Of a DNA stretch of 64,000 bases, positions 8,253 to 17,125 are shown one piece after another. Made by a program: the position numbers and the translations under genes. The stretch comes from Myxococcus eversor (lineage in GTDB: Bacteria; Myxococcota; Myxococcia; Myxococcales; Myxococcaceae): positions 372,001-436,000 of the forward strand of contig NZ_JAAIXY010000003.1 in NCBI RefSeq assembly GCF_010894455.1. Reading direction: 5' to 3'. The notes beneath the pieces are model-generated. The model did not search any database. It saw only the letters and a list, made by a program, of their open reading frames with translations, and was not told the origin of the DNA. The number at the start of each line of letters is the position of its first letter. Position 1 is the stretch's first letter.

Positions 8253-10562
8253 ATGCGGGAGGGGCAGGCAAGGCCGGACGCCGCCGCTCCGGCGAGTCCC
8301 GTGCCCGCGCTCGAGCGACTTCTCCAGGTGGGCAGGAGCCTCCACGCCGCGCTCATCGTGGACGCGGCGAATCACATCGTCTGGATGGACTCGGTGCTGA
8401 CCCTGTCCGCCGGCTGGGAGCAGGGGGACGTCGAAGGGCGAGCGGCGGACGAGGTGCTCGCCCGGATGCCCTGGCTCACCCGCGCGCTGGAAGCGGCGCT
8501 GTCGGGTGGACAGGGGCTGGGCGAGGGAAGCGGCGAGAGCCAGCGGCTGCGCGCCCTGGTGCTGGCCGTGCATGGAGACGACGACGAGTTGCTGGGAGCG
8601 TGCGCGAGGCTCCAGACGCTGGGGCTCGAGGAGGTGGCGCGAGACGCGCTGACCGCGGAGTTGTCACGCGTCCGCAAGCGCTACGAGGACTTCATCGACA
8701 GCATCGACGGCATCGTCTGGGAGGCCGACGCCGAGTTCCGCTTCACCTTCGTCAGCCGACAGGCCGAGCGGCTCCTGGGCATCCCCGCGGAGCAGTGGCT
8801 GCGCCAGCCGGACTTCTGGGCGCGGCACGTCCATCCGGATGACTGGTCGGAGGTCCTCTCCTCGTGCCTGAGCGCCTGGCGGCAGGGGCGTCCTCACGAG
8901 TTCGAGTACCGCATGCTGGCCGTCGACGGGCGCATCGCCTGGATGCGGGCCCACGTCACGGCCGTCTCGGAGGAGGGCCAGCCAATGCGGCTGCGCGGGC
9001 TGATGGTGGACGTCACGGAGCAGCGCCTGTCCCGCGAGCGGCTGGAGCACACCCACTCCGTGCTGCGCGCGACGTTCGACTCCATCGCGGACGGCGTCAT
9101 CGTGGTGGACGCGGACCAGCGGATGATTGCCTACAACAAGCGCTTCCAGCTCATGTGGGGACTCAGCGACGAGGTGATGGAGTCACGTGTCGCGCAACGG
9201 GCGCTCGAACTCGCGGCGCCGCTGGCGAAGGACCCGGAGCGCTTCGTCACGCGCATCCAGAACCAGCTCATCCTCTCGGAGGACGTCACCGTGGACACCA
9301 TCGAACTGCGCGACGGCCGCCTGCTCGAGAGCACGTCGCTGCCCCAGCGGATGGGCGACGCGGTCATCGGCCGGGTGTGGAGCTACCGCGACGTGACGGA
9401 GGAGCGCCGCGCGAAGGTGGAGCGGGAGCGGCTGCTCGTCGCGGAGCAGAACGCGCGGGAGCGTGCCGAGGAGTCCTTCGCGCTGCTCGACACCTTCCTC
9501 AACCACGCCCCCGTGGGGCTCGCCTTCATCAACCGGGAGCTGCGCTACCTGCGCATCAACGACGCCCTGGCGTCCCTGCACGGGCGCAAGCGCGACCAGG
9601 AGCTGGGCAGGACGGTGCGGGAGATGAACCCCAATATGGCCTCCACCTTCGAGCCGCTGATGCTCCAGGTCATGAAGACCGGCATCCCCCTGAGCGACAT
9701 GGAGATGTCCGGACACGTGCCCGCCACGCCCGACGAGCTGCGGCACTGGCGCGTCAGCTACTACCCGGTACGGACCCCGAGCGGTGGCATCGTCGGCCTG
9801 GGCGCCGTCGTCGTGGAGGTGACGGCGGAGCACCGCGCGCGCCAGGAGCGGGAGCGGCTGCTGAAGGAAGCGCAGGAGGCCATCCGCGTCCGGGACGACT
9901 TCCTGTCCATCGCCGCCCACGAGCTGAAGACGCCGCTGACGCCGCTCAAGCTGCACCTCCAGATGATGAAGCAGCAGTCCGCCGCGGGCCACACTCCCAA
10001 GCCGCACCACGTGGACAAGGCGCTCGCCCAGGTGACGCGGCTGTCCGTGCTCATCCACGACCTGCTGGATGCCACGCGCATCGAGGCCGGCAGGCTGGAG
10101 CTGCGCCGCGAGCCCGTGGAGCTGCAGGCGCTCGCCAACGAGGTGCTCGCGGAGACCCGCCCGCTCGGCCATCAACACACGCTGGAGTACGAAGCGCCGC
10201 CGGAGCCGCTCATGGTGAAGGGAGACCGGGGCCGGCTGGCGCAGGTGCTGACGAACCTGCTGGAGAACGCGTTCAAGTACAGCCCCAACGGGGGCGTCGT
10301 CCGGCTGACGCTGGAGCGCGACGGAGCCCAGGCGCGGATATCCGTGAAGGACGCGGGCATCGGCATCCCCGAGGACCAGCGCGAGCACCTCTTCCAGCGC
10401 TTCTTCCGCGCGCGCAACGCGCCCATCTCCGGCTTCGGCGGGCTGGGCCTGGGGCTCTACATCTGCCGCGACATCATCGAGCGTCACGGGGGCCACATCT
10501 CGGTGGACACGGAGGTGGGCCAGGGCTCCACCTTCCGCGTCACCCTGCCGCTGGAGACCTGA
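8253..10562 (+). CDS. Soluble multi-PAS sensor histidine kinase
   Basis: With the ATG at 8253 the product has 769 residues; this start is favoured by GAAGG five bases upstream. In-frame ATGs at 8193 and 8217 are weaker. The N-terminal part is PAS-like (LIVDAANHIVWMD). A PAS/PAC unit follows (IDGIVWEADAEFRFTFVS...HVHPDDW), then a second (IADGVIVVDADQRMIAYN) and a third (HAPVGLAFINRELRYLRIN). The kinase core shows the H-box AAHELKTPLTPL near residue 555, the N-box NLLENAFKYSPNGG, G1 DAGIGIPEDQ, and G2 GLGLGLYICRDIIERHGG. No membrane segment is seen, so it should sense a cytoplasmic cue. No response regulator is adjacent, making it an orphan kinase. It diverges from the blaI-like gene. Confidence 0.9.
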   Translation: MREGQARPDAAAPASPVPALERLLQVGRSLHAALIVDAANHIVWMDSVLTLSAGWEQGDVEGRAADEVLARMPWLTRALEAALSGGQGLGEGSGESQRLRALVLAVHGDDDELLGACARLQTLGLEEVARDALTAELSRVRKRYEDFIDSIDGIVWEADAEFRFTFVSRQAERLLGIPAEQWLRQPDFWARHVHPDDWSEVLSSCLSAWRQGRPHEFEYRMLAVDGRIAWMRAHVTAVSEEGQPMRLRGLMVDVTEQRLSRERLEHTHSVLRATFDSIADGVIVVDADQRMIAYNKRFQLMWGLSDEVMESRVAQRALELAAPLAKDPERFVTRIQNQLILSEDVTVDTIELRDGRLLESTSLPQRMGDAVIGRVWSYRDVTEERRAKVERERLLVAEQNARERAEESFALLDTFLNHAPVGLAFINRELRYLRINDALASLHGRKRDQELGRTVREMNPNMASTFEPLMLQVMKTGIPLSDMEMSGHVPATPDELRHWRVSYYPVRTPSGGIVGLGAVVVEVTAEHRARQERERLLKEAQEAIRVRDDFLSIAAHELKTPLTPLKLHLQMMKQQSAAGHTPKPHHVDKALAQVTRLSVLIHDLLDATRIEAGRLELRREPVELQALANEVLAETRPLGHQHTLEYEAPPEPLMVKGDRGRLAQVLTNLLENAFKYSPNGGVVRLTLERDGAQARISVKDAGIGIPEDQREHLFQRFFRARNAPISGFGGLGLGLYICRDIIERHGGHISVDTEVGQGSTFRVTLPLET

Positions 10563-10566
10563 ACGC

Positions 10567-11958
10567 TCAGCGCTGGAAGTCCACGCCCACGCCCATGCCC
10601 GCCGTCACGCCGCGCACCAGCTGCCCATCCGCCTGCGGGAAGTGCACCGTGCCGCCGGAGCCCCAGGCGTACAGGTGGTTCATCAACCGCTGGCGGACCT
10701 CCACGCCCAGCGAGTAGCGCGGCCTGTCCCCCAGCGCCGTCAGCACCGCGCGCGCCAGGGCCCGGGTGCGGCCTCCGGGCAGCTCGAAGCCCGCTGACAC
10801 ATCCAGGTCCGTGCGGCCGAAGCCGTGGTACTGCGCGGCCAGGCTGCCCAACAGCAGCGTCGTGTCGGCGCTGCCCTTGGCGATGGACGCCTCCAGGTAG
10901 CCGGCGAAGCCGTCCGGAAGCTCCTCGTCGGCGATGGGCTGCTCCGCCAGGCCCGTGCCGGAGAAGCGCCCCAGTTCGTAGTCCGGGCCGAACATGCCGA
11001 AGCGGAAGCGCCCGCCCTGCTTGCGCCCTTGCAGCGTGAAGCTGAGCTGCGTGCCGCTCTCCAACTGGCCCTCCATCGCCACGCCCAACAGGCCACCGAC
11101 GGCCGGCGAGTGCGACTCCGCGAAGCGCGCGCCACCGGCGAGCAGCGCCCACGCCCGCAGGCGCTCACCCTTGTAGAGCGCGACATCGCCGCCCACCGAG
11201 GTCAACGTCATGTTCGGCGTCTCGCCGCCCGCCTTCGCCGCGTCGTGCGCGGCGGACAGGCGCAAGAGGTAGCGGTCGAACTTGCCCGCGTCATCACTGG
11301 CCGCGCGGCCCAAATCCAACATCAGCTCACCGGCGAAGATGCGCGCGCCCAGCACGTCGCTGGCCAGAATCTCCGCGCGCACCGGGCCCTTCACCATCGT
11401 CAGCGCGCCACCCGCCGGGTGGTAGTCCGGCGACGACACGTTGCTGTAGCGGCCCATCAGGTAGCCCCGGCCGAGCGACTCGTCGACGAAGGGCTCCACG
11501 CGCAGGTAGAGCGTCGACTGCCCCTCCTGGCCGATGCGCAGCATGCGCACCACCTGGCCGATATCGCTCAGCTCGTCCCAGTCCTCGCGGCGCAGGCGCG
11601 CGCCGTAGTCGCCGTCCGCCTGCTTGGGCTCCTCGTCCACCATGCGCATCCGGAGGTTGGCGCCCAGGCGCAGCACGAAGGAGTCTCCCTTCGTCAGCCC
11701 CAGCGACGGGTACACCCGGATGAACAAATCCTGCCCGCCGTCCGGCGTTCCGGAGGGGAGACTCAGGCCACCGGCCTCGAGCTGGCCGCTGAAACCGAAG
11801 CCCTCGCCGCCCACGCGACTGCCTGGAGGCGCGGGTTCATCCAGGCGCGCCGCGGACACGGGCGTGTCCTGTCCGGAGGGCTCTGGCCCCTCCTCGGAGA
11901 TGCTGGAGCTCTGGTTGGAGACGAGTGCGAAGAGGACGAGAAGGGGGGCGCCAGTCAT
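10567..11958 (-). CDS. Uncharacterised outer-membrane beta-barrel protein
   Basis: The 463-residue protein begins with a short hydrophobic leader (APLLVLFALVSNQSS), probably a signal peptide. It then alternates amphipathic strands rich in Gly, Phe and Arg, such as DSFVLRLGANLRMRM, QLSFTLQGRKQGGRFRFGMFG and YSLGVEVRQRL, and ends in an aromatic/hydrophobic strand (GMGVGVDFQR). This pattern fits an outer-membrane barrel of 16 or more strands. Its stop lies five bases from the stop of the convergent histidine kinase gene. I recognise no named family. Confidence 0.65.
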   Translation of the reverse strand: MTGAPLLVLFALVSNQSSSISEEGPEPSGQDTPVSAARLDEPAPPGSRVGGEGFGFSGQLEAGGLSLPSGTPDGGQDLFIRVYPSLGLTKGDSFVLRLGANLRMRMVDEEPKQADGDYGARLRREDWDELSDIGQVVRMLRIGQEGQSTLYLRVEPFVDESLGRGYLMGRYSNVSSPDYHPAGGALTMVKGPVRAEILASDVLGARIFAGELMLDLGRAASDDAGKFDRYLLRLSAAHDAAKAGGETPNMTLTSVGGDVALYKGERLRAWALLAGGARFAESHSPAVGGLLGVAMEGQLESGTQLSFTLQGRKQGGRFRFGMFGPDYELGRFSGTGLAEQPIADEELPDGFAGYLEASIAKGSADTTLLLGSLAAQYHGFGRTDLDVSAGFELPGGRTRALARAVLTALGDRPRYSLGVEVRQRLMNHLYAWGSGGTVHFPQADGQLVRGVTAGMGVGVDFQR

Positions 11959-12110
11959 CGTCCCCCGAGTCTACCCGGCCCCGTGCTCCCGCGAAGCAAC
12001 TGGGCCTCACGGTGTGGGTGACACTGCCGAGCCTCGGCACACCCGCCTCACGGGTGCCCCCCCGCCACGCTCCTCCGCTCTCCGGGCAACCCCGCGCGCG
12101 CGGGCGGCCT

Positions 12111-13718
12111 TCAGCCGCAGCGACCGCCCTCGTCATCCGGGCCCGCGGGCAGAATCGCGCGATGGGGCCGCTCCTCCGCCGCGCCCACCAGCCAGCGAGA
12201 CAGGAGCCGGATGCCCGAGGCGAACAGCCCGTCCTCCGCGCCGCGCAGCGCCTCGAAGAGGGACTCGTCCAGCACGGAGTCCTCCGGGTCGATGACGAGC
12301 TCCTCCGGCTCCAGCGACTTGAGCAGCGGGCTCTGGTCGAACACCGTCTCCAAGGGGTGCGGACGCAGCCGGTGCAGGCCCGCGCTCGCGACCGCGTCCA
12401 GCCAGTCCACCCACGCCGGCTCCGCGCGAGCCAGCGGCAGCAGCTCCTCCACGCCCGACAGCCCCGCGTGCTCCGCCACCAGCGACAGGCGGACGCGGCG
12501 GATGGCGAGCGACACCGCGTCGCCCTCCTCCTCCGACTCCCAGCTCAGGTTCAGCTCCGAGTCCAGGCCGAGGCTGCGGTTGGTGGTGTTGGCCGAGCCC
12601 AGCGTGAGGAAGCGGTCGTCCACCACCATCACCTTCGAGTGGATGTACGTGTAGACGTCCGCGCCCGTCTCCGGGTCTCTCCCCGCCGAGCAGTACACCC
12701 GGAAGGTGTTGCCCGTCTCCTTCGCCACCTTCTCCAACGTGCGCAGCAGCCGCACCTGGGCGATGCCCATGGCCAGTTGCTCTCGCAGGGCCTCCGGCTG
12801 CCGTGGCAGCACCAGCACCACCTGAATCGGTGGACGTCCGGACGCGCGGAAGCGCTTCACCAGCGCCTGGAAGATGGCCCGCGACGAAAAGTATTGGTTC
12901 TCGATGTAGATGAACCGGTCAGCCGCCTCGATGGCGTCCAGGAACAGCGCGCGCACCTCCTGCACCGCTTCCTGCGGCGGCACGAGCGTCTTGCCGAACG
13001 TGCGGCTGATGGCCACCGGCCCTGGCGGCGCCGGCACGCTGGACGAGAACGTCACGTCGTCGCGCGCCACCCTCGGCAGGTGCAGCTCACCCCCGCCCGA
13101 GTGCGCCCAGCGCGCCTCGAACAGCTCCGTCAGTCTCTCCACCACCGGGCCCGTCAGCACGGCCTGCACGTCGTGGTAGGGACCGTGGGGGTCTCTGCCG
13201 CTGTCACACCTGAGCGTCGAGCCCAGCCGGTGCTCGCGGTCATCCCACCGACAATCACAGACATCCATGCCGCCCGTGAAGGCCTGCACGCCGTCCACCA
13301 CGACGAGCTTCTGGTGATGCGCCCCATACAGGGGACTGGAGGCGTCGAAGCGGAACTTCACGCGCTCGTTCGTCGTCCAGTTGAACAGCAGGTGCTGCAT
13401 CCACTCGCGCTCCATGGCGAGCAACATGCTGAAGTCCCACGCCAGGATGTAGACGTGCAGCTCCGGGTTGGCCCGGCACAGCGCATCCAGCATGGGCAGC
13501 AGCCGTACTTCGCCGCCGCGCGCTTCTTCCAGGTCCTCGCCCCGCAGCAAGGACACGTCGCTGTCGAACTGCCAACCCGTCATCGCGATGTAGCGACGGG
13601 CCTTCTTCGCCGCCCGGTACAGCTCCCGATAGTAGTCGCGCCCGTCCACCAGCACGCCACCGTCGCTCGAGTCCTCCACCGTCCAGCAGTTGCGTCCGGG
13701 AATGATGATGCGTTTCAC
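12111..13718 (-). CDS. Phospholipase D family protein (two HKD motifs)
   Basis: The 535-residue enzyme has two complete HKD motifs: HHQKLVVVDG followed by GGMD near residue 133, and HSKVMVVDD followed by GSANTTNRS near residue 360. The two halves would form one active site for phosphodiester hydrolysis or transphosphatidylation. No N-terminal membrane segment of the bacterial cardiolipin synthase type is present, so a soluble PLD-like phospholipase is more likely. GTG at 13718 is chosen because GAGGGGAG lies eight bases upstream; a GTG at 13757 would add 13 residues without a good ribosome binding site. Confidence 0.85.
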   Translation of the reverse strand: MKRIIIPGRNCWTVEDSSDGGVLVDGRDYYRELYRAAKKARRYIAMTGWQFDSDVSLLRGEDLEEARGGEVRLLPMLDALCRANPELHVYILAWDFSMLLAMEREWMQHLLFNWTTNERVKFRFDASSPLYGAHHQKLVVVDGVQAFTGGMDVCDCRWDDREHRLGSTLRCDSGRDPHGPYHDVQAVLTGPVVERLTELFEARWAHSGGGELHLPRVARDDVTFSSSVPAPPGPVAISRTFGKTLVPPQEAVQEVRALFLDAIEAADRFIYIENQYFSSRAIFQALVKRFRASGRPPIQVVLVLPRQPEALREQLAMGIAQVRLLRTLEKVAKETGNTFRVYCSAGRDPETGADVYTYIHSKVMVVDDRFLTLGSANTTNRSLGLDSELNLSWESEEEGDAVSLAIRRVRLSLVAEHAGLSGVEELLPLARAEPAWVDWLDAVASAGLHRLRPHPLETVFDQSPLLKSLEPEELVIDPEDSVLDESLFEALRGAEDGLFASGIRLLSRWLVGAAEERPHRAILPAGPDDEGGRCG

Positions 13719-13786
13719 GCAGTCCGCTCCCCTCGCCGCCCCCACCCTGAGCGCCACTCGCCGTGGCGCCGTCCGCGCGCTCTTCT

Positions 13787-14029
13787 TCAGCCCACGAAGA
13801 CGATGTGCTTGCCGGTGGCGAGCGTCATGTCCGTGGAGGACATCACCTGCTTCACCTTCTTCACCTCGCCGCCCACGGTGTCGAACGCCGCCGCGATGAG
13901 GTCGCCCAGCGTCACCTGCACCTGGCGCGCGTGCTTCCCAGCGCCCGACACCGCCCGAGCCGTCGTCGCCTTCACCTGCCGCGCCTTACGACGGATGACC
14001 TGCCCACCACTCCGCTGAGTCTTCGCCAT
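13787..14029 (-). CDS. Small basic protein of unknown function
   Basis: This 80-residue protein starts MAKTQRSGG and has a very basic first third (QVIRRKARQVKA) followed by an amphipathic helix (TLGDLIAAAFDTVGGEVKKVKQVM). ATG at 14029 follows GGAGAAG. It reads like a small nucleic-acid- or polymer-associated protein, but no family is recognised. It lies 68 bases upstream of the phospholipase D gene on the same strand, so the two could be cotranscribed. Confidence 0.6.
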   Translation of the reverse strand: MAKTQRSGGQVIRRKARQVKATTARAVSGAGKHARQVQVTLGDLIAAAFDTVGGEVKKVKQVMSSTDMTLATGKHIVFVG

Positions 14030-14442
14030 GGTTCTTCTCCAAGGATGAGGGATGCACCGCGCCACCACACCGACCCGCCACCGCCGCCGCCGCCCGCCTG
14101 CCCCCAGCCCAAAAGCAACCCACGTGCCGAAGCTCAACCCCGCGACTTCACTGGAATCAGCCGCCCGCACCGGCTCCGCGCTTTGTGCAGGACTGCCATT
14201 TTTTCAGTCCGGACTGCGATCTCCGCACGACCTGTCACGCCCACCCGCATCCGCACACCCGCGCCCCAATCCTCCCACGCGAGTGTTTGAAACCTCACAC
14301 GAGACATCAAGACATGGGTCAGCCCTACCCCCAATGTAAAACGTATTCACGCCAGCGGAAAAGTTTAAACATATCAGTCAATTTGAAAAGACTTGAGAAA
14401 ACGGCTTCAATGCATGGCACCGCATCGCGAGGTCATCCACGT
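14030..14442. promoter_or_regulatory. Long divergent intergenic region with an AT-rich block and repeated GGACTG half-sites
   Basis: This region separates two divergent genes. GGACTGC occurs at 14190 and again at 14211, and with CAGTCC at 14205-14210 forms both a hairpin and a 12-bp palindrome (CAGTCCGGACTG, 14205-14216). From about 14320 to 14410 the base composition becomes AT-rich, unlike the surroundings. A possible sigma-70-type promoter is TTGAAA (14383-14388), 17 bases, then TTCAAT (14406-14411). That would place the transcript start downstream of the ATG at 14410 and so support the later start of the next gene. Confidence 0.4.
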
Positions 14443-15018
14443 ATGGAATTGAAGACCCCTCCCTCAGTCCATCCCGCCCCGCCCACCTTCGCCGCCTTCC
14501 AGGGCGTCGAAATCGTCGGACAGTCCATCCTCGCCATCGTCAACGGAATGGAGCTGGCCCAGGCCCGGGCGCTGCGAATCCTCGCTGAGAACGGCATCAC
14601 GCCCCTGGAGGCGAAGACGTGGTACCCGATGCCATCGCTGTTGAAATCCTTCAGCCTGGTGTTCGAGAAGATTGGCCCCAGCACGGTGCGAACGATTGGC
14701 CGGAAGATTCCAGACAGCGCGCACTTTCCCCCGGACATCGACACCCTGGAGAAAGGGCTGCGCGCGGTGGACCTGGCGTACAAGATGAATCACCGGGGCA
14801 AGGGCAATATCGGGGGTTACCACTACGAGCCGGTGGACAAGCGCAACGCGAGGATGCGCTGCGACAATCCCTATCCGTGCGACCTGGACTACGGGCTCCT
14901 GGAGGCAATCACGGACAGGTTCCGTCCCAAGGATTCGCTTTGGGTGCGTATTGAACATGACCCCAAGAGTTGCCGCCGTCGGGGAGATGGGGCCTGTACG
15001 TACAACATCAGTTGGTAG
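14443..15018 (+). CDS. Uncharacterised protein, possibly V4R/haem-NO-binding-like fold
   Basis: The 191-residue protein starts at ATG 14443, with GAGG at 14429-14432; an upstream ATG at 14410 is possible. Notable conserved-looking features are WYPM, a segment TVRTIGRKIPDSAHFPP, the motif GGYHYEP, CDNPYPCDLDYG with two close cysteines, and a C-terminal CRRRGDGACTYNISW. The layout of a helical first half and a small Cys-containing sheet resembles the V4R / haem-NO-binding superfamily, but I hold this only as a weak inference. It lies 109 bp upstream of a haem-oxygenase-like gene on the same strand. Confidence 0.6.
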   Translation: MELKTPPSVHPAPPTFAAFQGVEIVGQSILAIVNGMELAQARALRILAENGITPLEAKTWYPMPSLLKSFSLVFEKIGPSTVRTIGRKIPDSAHFPPDIDTLEKGLRAVDLAYKMNHRGKGNIGGYHYEPVDKRNARMRCDNPYPCDLDYGLLEAITDRFRPKDSLWVRIEHDPKSCRRRGDGACTYNISW

Positions 15019-15127
15019 CGCACATCGCAGGCCTCCAGGCCCGCGTGGCTCCCCCACTCGGACCTGGGCGTCGTCTAAAGACACTCCGCCTGGGCCGCGC
15101 GGAGACATGCATCCGGGAGGGACATCC

Positions 15128-15916
15128 ATGAAGGCCGTGCTCCAACACATCGCGGTGTGCGAGGAGCGGTTCGCCGCACACCCCTTCTTCGCGGACCTGA
15201 AGCAGGACCGACCGATAGAACAGGTGATGGCGTTCGCGCCTCGCCTCACCTTCTGGGTGATGACGTTCCAGGACGTGCTGCGCCTCAACGCGCACTTCAT
15301 CCAGGACGCTCACCTGAAGGAGCTCGCCACGCATCACCATGCGGAGGAAGGCGGGCATGACCAGTGGTTCGAGGACGACATCGCCCAGCTCACCGGGGGC
15401 TCGCTGAGCATCGGCACGCTCTACGGCAAGGCCCACGCGAAGACGCGCGACGCGGCGTACTCCATCATCAGCGAGGTGTACCGCTCGGTGGATGACCGGC
15501 TGCGCATCGTCCTGTTGTGGGCGCTGGAGTCCACCAGTCACGTGTTCTTCAGCCGCACCGCCGTCATCAGCGCGGCGCAGGGCGCGGACGACAAGCTGAA
15601 GTACTTCTCCGACCACCACATGCAGGCCGAACAGCAGCACGCCATGTTCGAGCAGCAGCTGGCCGAGGAGCTGGAGGCCATGGTGCTGGCGCCGGCGGTG
15701 CGCGATGACGCACTGGCCATGGTGGACCGCATCTACGCGGCCTTCGACACCATGTTCGACGGGCTGCGCATCCACCTGGAGCACGAGCGCGCCGACCAGA
15801 CGGAGCCGCGACGCGCCACGCTCGCCCCCGCCGCGAAGGTGGAGGTCGAGGAGCCCTTCGAGGTGGACGAGGCCGACTTCAGCGATGTGGCGCTGGAAGT
15901 GGACCGGGCCGCCTGA
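15128..15916 (+). CDS. Haem-oxygenase-like (TenA/PqqC-fold) metal-dependent protein
   Basis: This 262-residue all-helical protein carries ligand-type motifs of the iron-containing haem-oxygenase-like superfamily: HHHAEEGGHDQWFEDD about one third in, ALESTSH in the middle, and DHHMQAEQQH further on. These Glu/His spacings fit a diiron oxygenase or oxidase rather than a haem-cleaving enzyme. The last 60 residues are acidic and probably disordered. ATG at 15128 follows GGGAGGG at eight bases. The substrate is unknown; no biosynthetic gene cluster surrounds it. Confidence 0.65.
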   Translation: MKAVLQHIAVCEERFAAHPFFADLKQDRPIEQVMAFAPRLTFWVMTFQDVLRLNAHFIQDAHLKELATHHHAEEGGHDQWFEDDIAQLTGGSLSIGTLYGKAHAKTRDAAYSIISEVYRSVDDRLRIVLLWALESTSHVFFSRTAVISAAQGADDKLKYFSDHHMQAEQQHAMFEQQLAEELEAMVLAPAVRDDALAMVDRIYAAFDTMFDGLRIHLEHERADQTEPRRATLAPAAKVEVEEPFEVDEADFSDVALEVDRAA

Positions 15917-15949
15917 GCCATCAGGCCCGGCAAGCCCGCCCCAGGCGGG

Positions 15950-16408
15950 CTACTTCGAGGGCGGGGAGAGCACCAGGATGAGCTCTCCGCCCACGTACTT
16001 GCCCGCCTTCTGGTAGACGGCGCCCTGACGGCCCAGCTCCACGTCCAACGTGGGCTGGCGCGGAATGGCCACGCGCACCGTGGCGGTGCCGTCCTTCATG
16101 CCCAGCAGGAGCAGCGACGCGTTGCTGCCGTTGGGCAGCTTCACCTCGGTCGCCGTCTTCGCGCCCACCTCCAGCTTGTCGTTGGACAGGCGCTTGAAGG
16201 ACGTGAAGTTGAAGTTCTGCTTCTCGAACTGCTCCTTCATCTTCGCCAGTTCCGGGGGCTCCACCTCCGAGCCCTTCTTGGAGGCGAGCACCACCTCCAC
16301 CTGGACGCTGACCTTCTGCTCCTCCTGGGCCCGGCCCACCACCGGCATCAGCAAGCCCAGACCCAGCACGGCCAGCAGCAGCCGGCCGGACGACACGTTT
16401 CTTCTCAC
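15950..16408 (-). CDS. Small secreted protein cotranscribed with the anti-sigma gene
   Basis: The 152-residue product has a clear signal peptide (MRRNVSSGRLLLAVLGLGLLMPVVGRAQ). The rest is a small beta-rich domain (KVSVQVEVVLASKKG, NASLLLLGMKDGTATVRVAIP, KYVGGELILVLSP). Its start overlaps the stop of the anti-sigma factor gene by four bases, so translation is coupled. It is likely an envelope component under control of the same ECF system. No family is recognised. Confidence 0.7.
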   Translation of the reverse strand: MRRNVSSGRLLLAVLGLGLLMPVVGRAQEEQKVSVQVEVVLASKKGSEVEPPELAKMKEQFEKQNFNFTSFKRLSNDKLEVGAKTATEVKLPNGSNASLLLLGMKDGTATVRVAIPRQPTLDVELGRQGAVYQKAGKYVGGELILVLSPPSK

Positions 16409-17061
16409 AGGGGACCTCCCGAGGGGCGCTCCACGTCGGTCTTCGGCTTGCCCAGGGGCTTGGGCCCCTTGCCCTTGCCGCGGAGCCCGCCGCCAATGTC
16501 CTCTTCCAGCTCCTCGTCCTCTTCCGACGGGGAGCCGTCCTGCGTCTCTTCATCCACCAGCCAGATGATGGTGCCACCGTTATCGGTTTCCATCACCACC
16601 GGCGCCACGCGGGCGTCCTGGTAGGGCTGGATGGACTTCACCGTCATCCGCTCCGCGCCGTAACCCACCGGGGCCCTGTCGCTGAGGAGCAGCGGCAGCC
16701 CCACCAGCACGAGCACCGCCGCCGTCGCCAGCGAGGAGACCATCGCCGTGCGCTGGTAGAGGAACATTTCAGACAGCGCCAGCTTCAGCCGCTCCAGGAG
16801 GGGCGGCTTCTCCGGCGTCACTCGCGCCATGACCTTCTGGGCGAAGTCCTTGAAGTCGACGTCATCCACCGCCATGTCCAGGCCGACCCGGAGCAGGCCC
16901 GATTCGGCCCGCAGGTCCGCCGCGCGCCCCGTGCAGTCGCGGCACGCGCCGAGATGACGCTCCACGTTCACCCGCTCCGCGGGGGTCAGCTCCCCGTCGA
17001 CATACGGGGAGAGCATGGGGACGAAACGCTCACATGCGGGATTTCCGGCCATAACCTTCAC
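16405..17061 (-). CDS. Zinc-finger (zf-HC2) transmembrane anti-sigma factor
   Basis: This 218-residue protein fits a membrane anti-sigma factor for the ECF gene just upstream. Residues 9-44 carry the zinc-binding pattern: a Cys in NPACERF and HLGACRDC, which is HxxxCxxC. One membrane span follows near residue 110 (SLATAAVLVLVGLPLLL). The outer part holds a small domain ending in a very acidic stretch (EEDEELEEDIGG) and then a basic, Pro/Gly-rich tail. The start is GTG at 17061; ATG at 17052 is an alternative. Confidence 0.85.
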   Translation of the reverse strand: MKVMAGNPACERFVPMLSPYVDGELTPAERVNVERHLGACRDCTGRAADLRAESGLLRVGLDMAVDDVDFKDFAQKVMARVTPEKPPLLERLKLALSEMFLYQRTAMVSSLATAAVLVLVGLPLLLSDRAPVGYGAERMTVKSIQPYQDARVAPVVMETDNGGTIIWLVDEETQDGSPSEEDEELEEDIGGGLRGKGKGPKPLGKPKTDVERPSGGPL

Positions 17062-17125
17062 CCTGCTCGGTGGTGGAAGCTGCGAACGCTGTGACGCGGG
17101 GGTCCCTCAGATATTCGAGGGCCCT

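Noticed and set aside
14411-14430. Sigma-54-like TGGCAC element before the gene at 14443
   Set aside because: The GG and GC are only nine bases apart instead of ten, and the TTGC part is poor.
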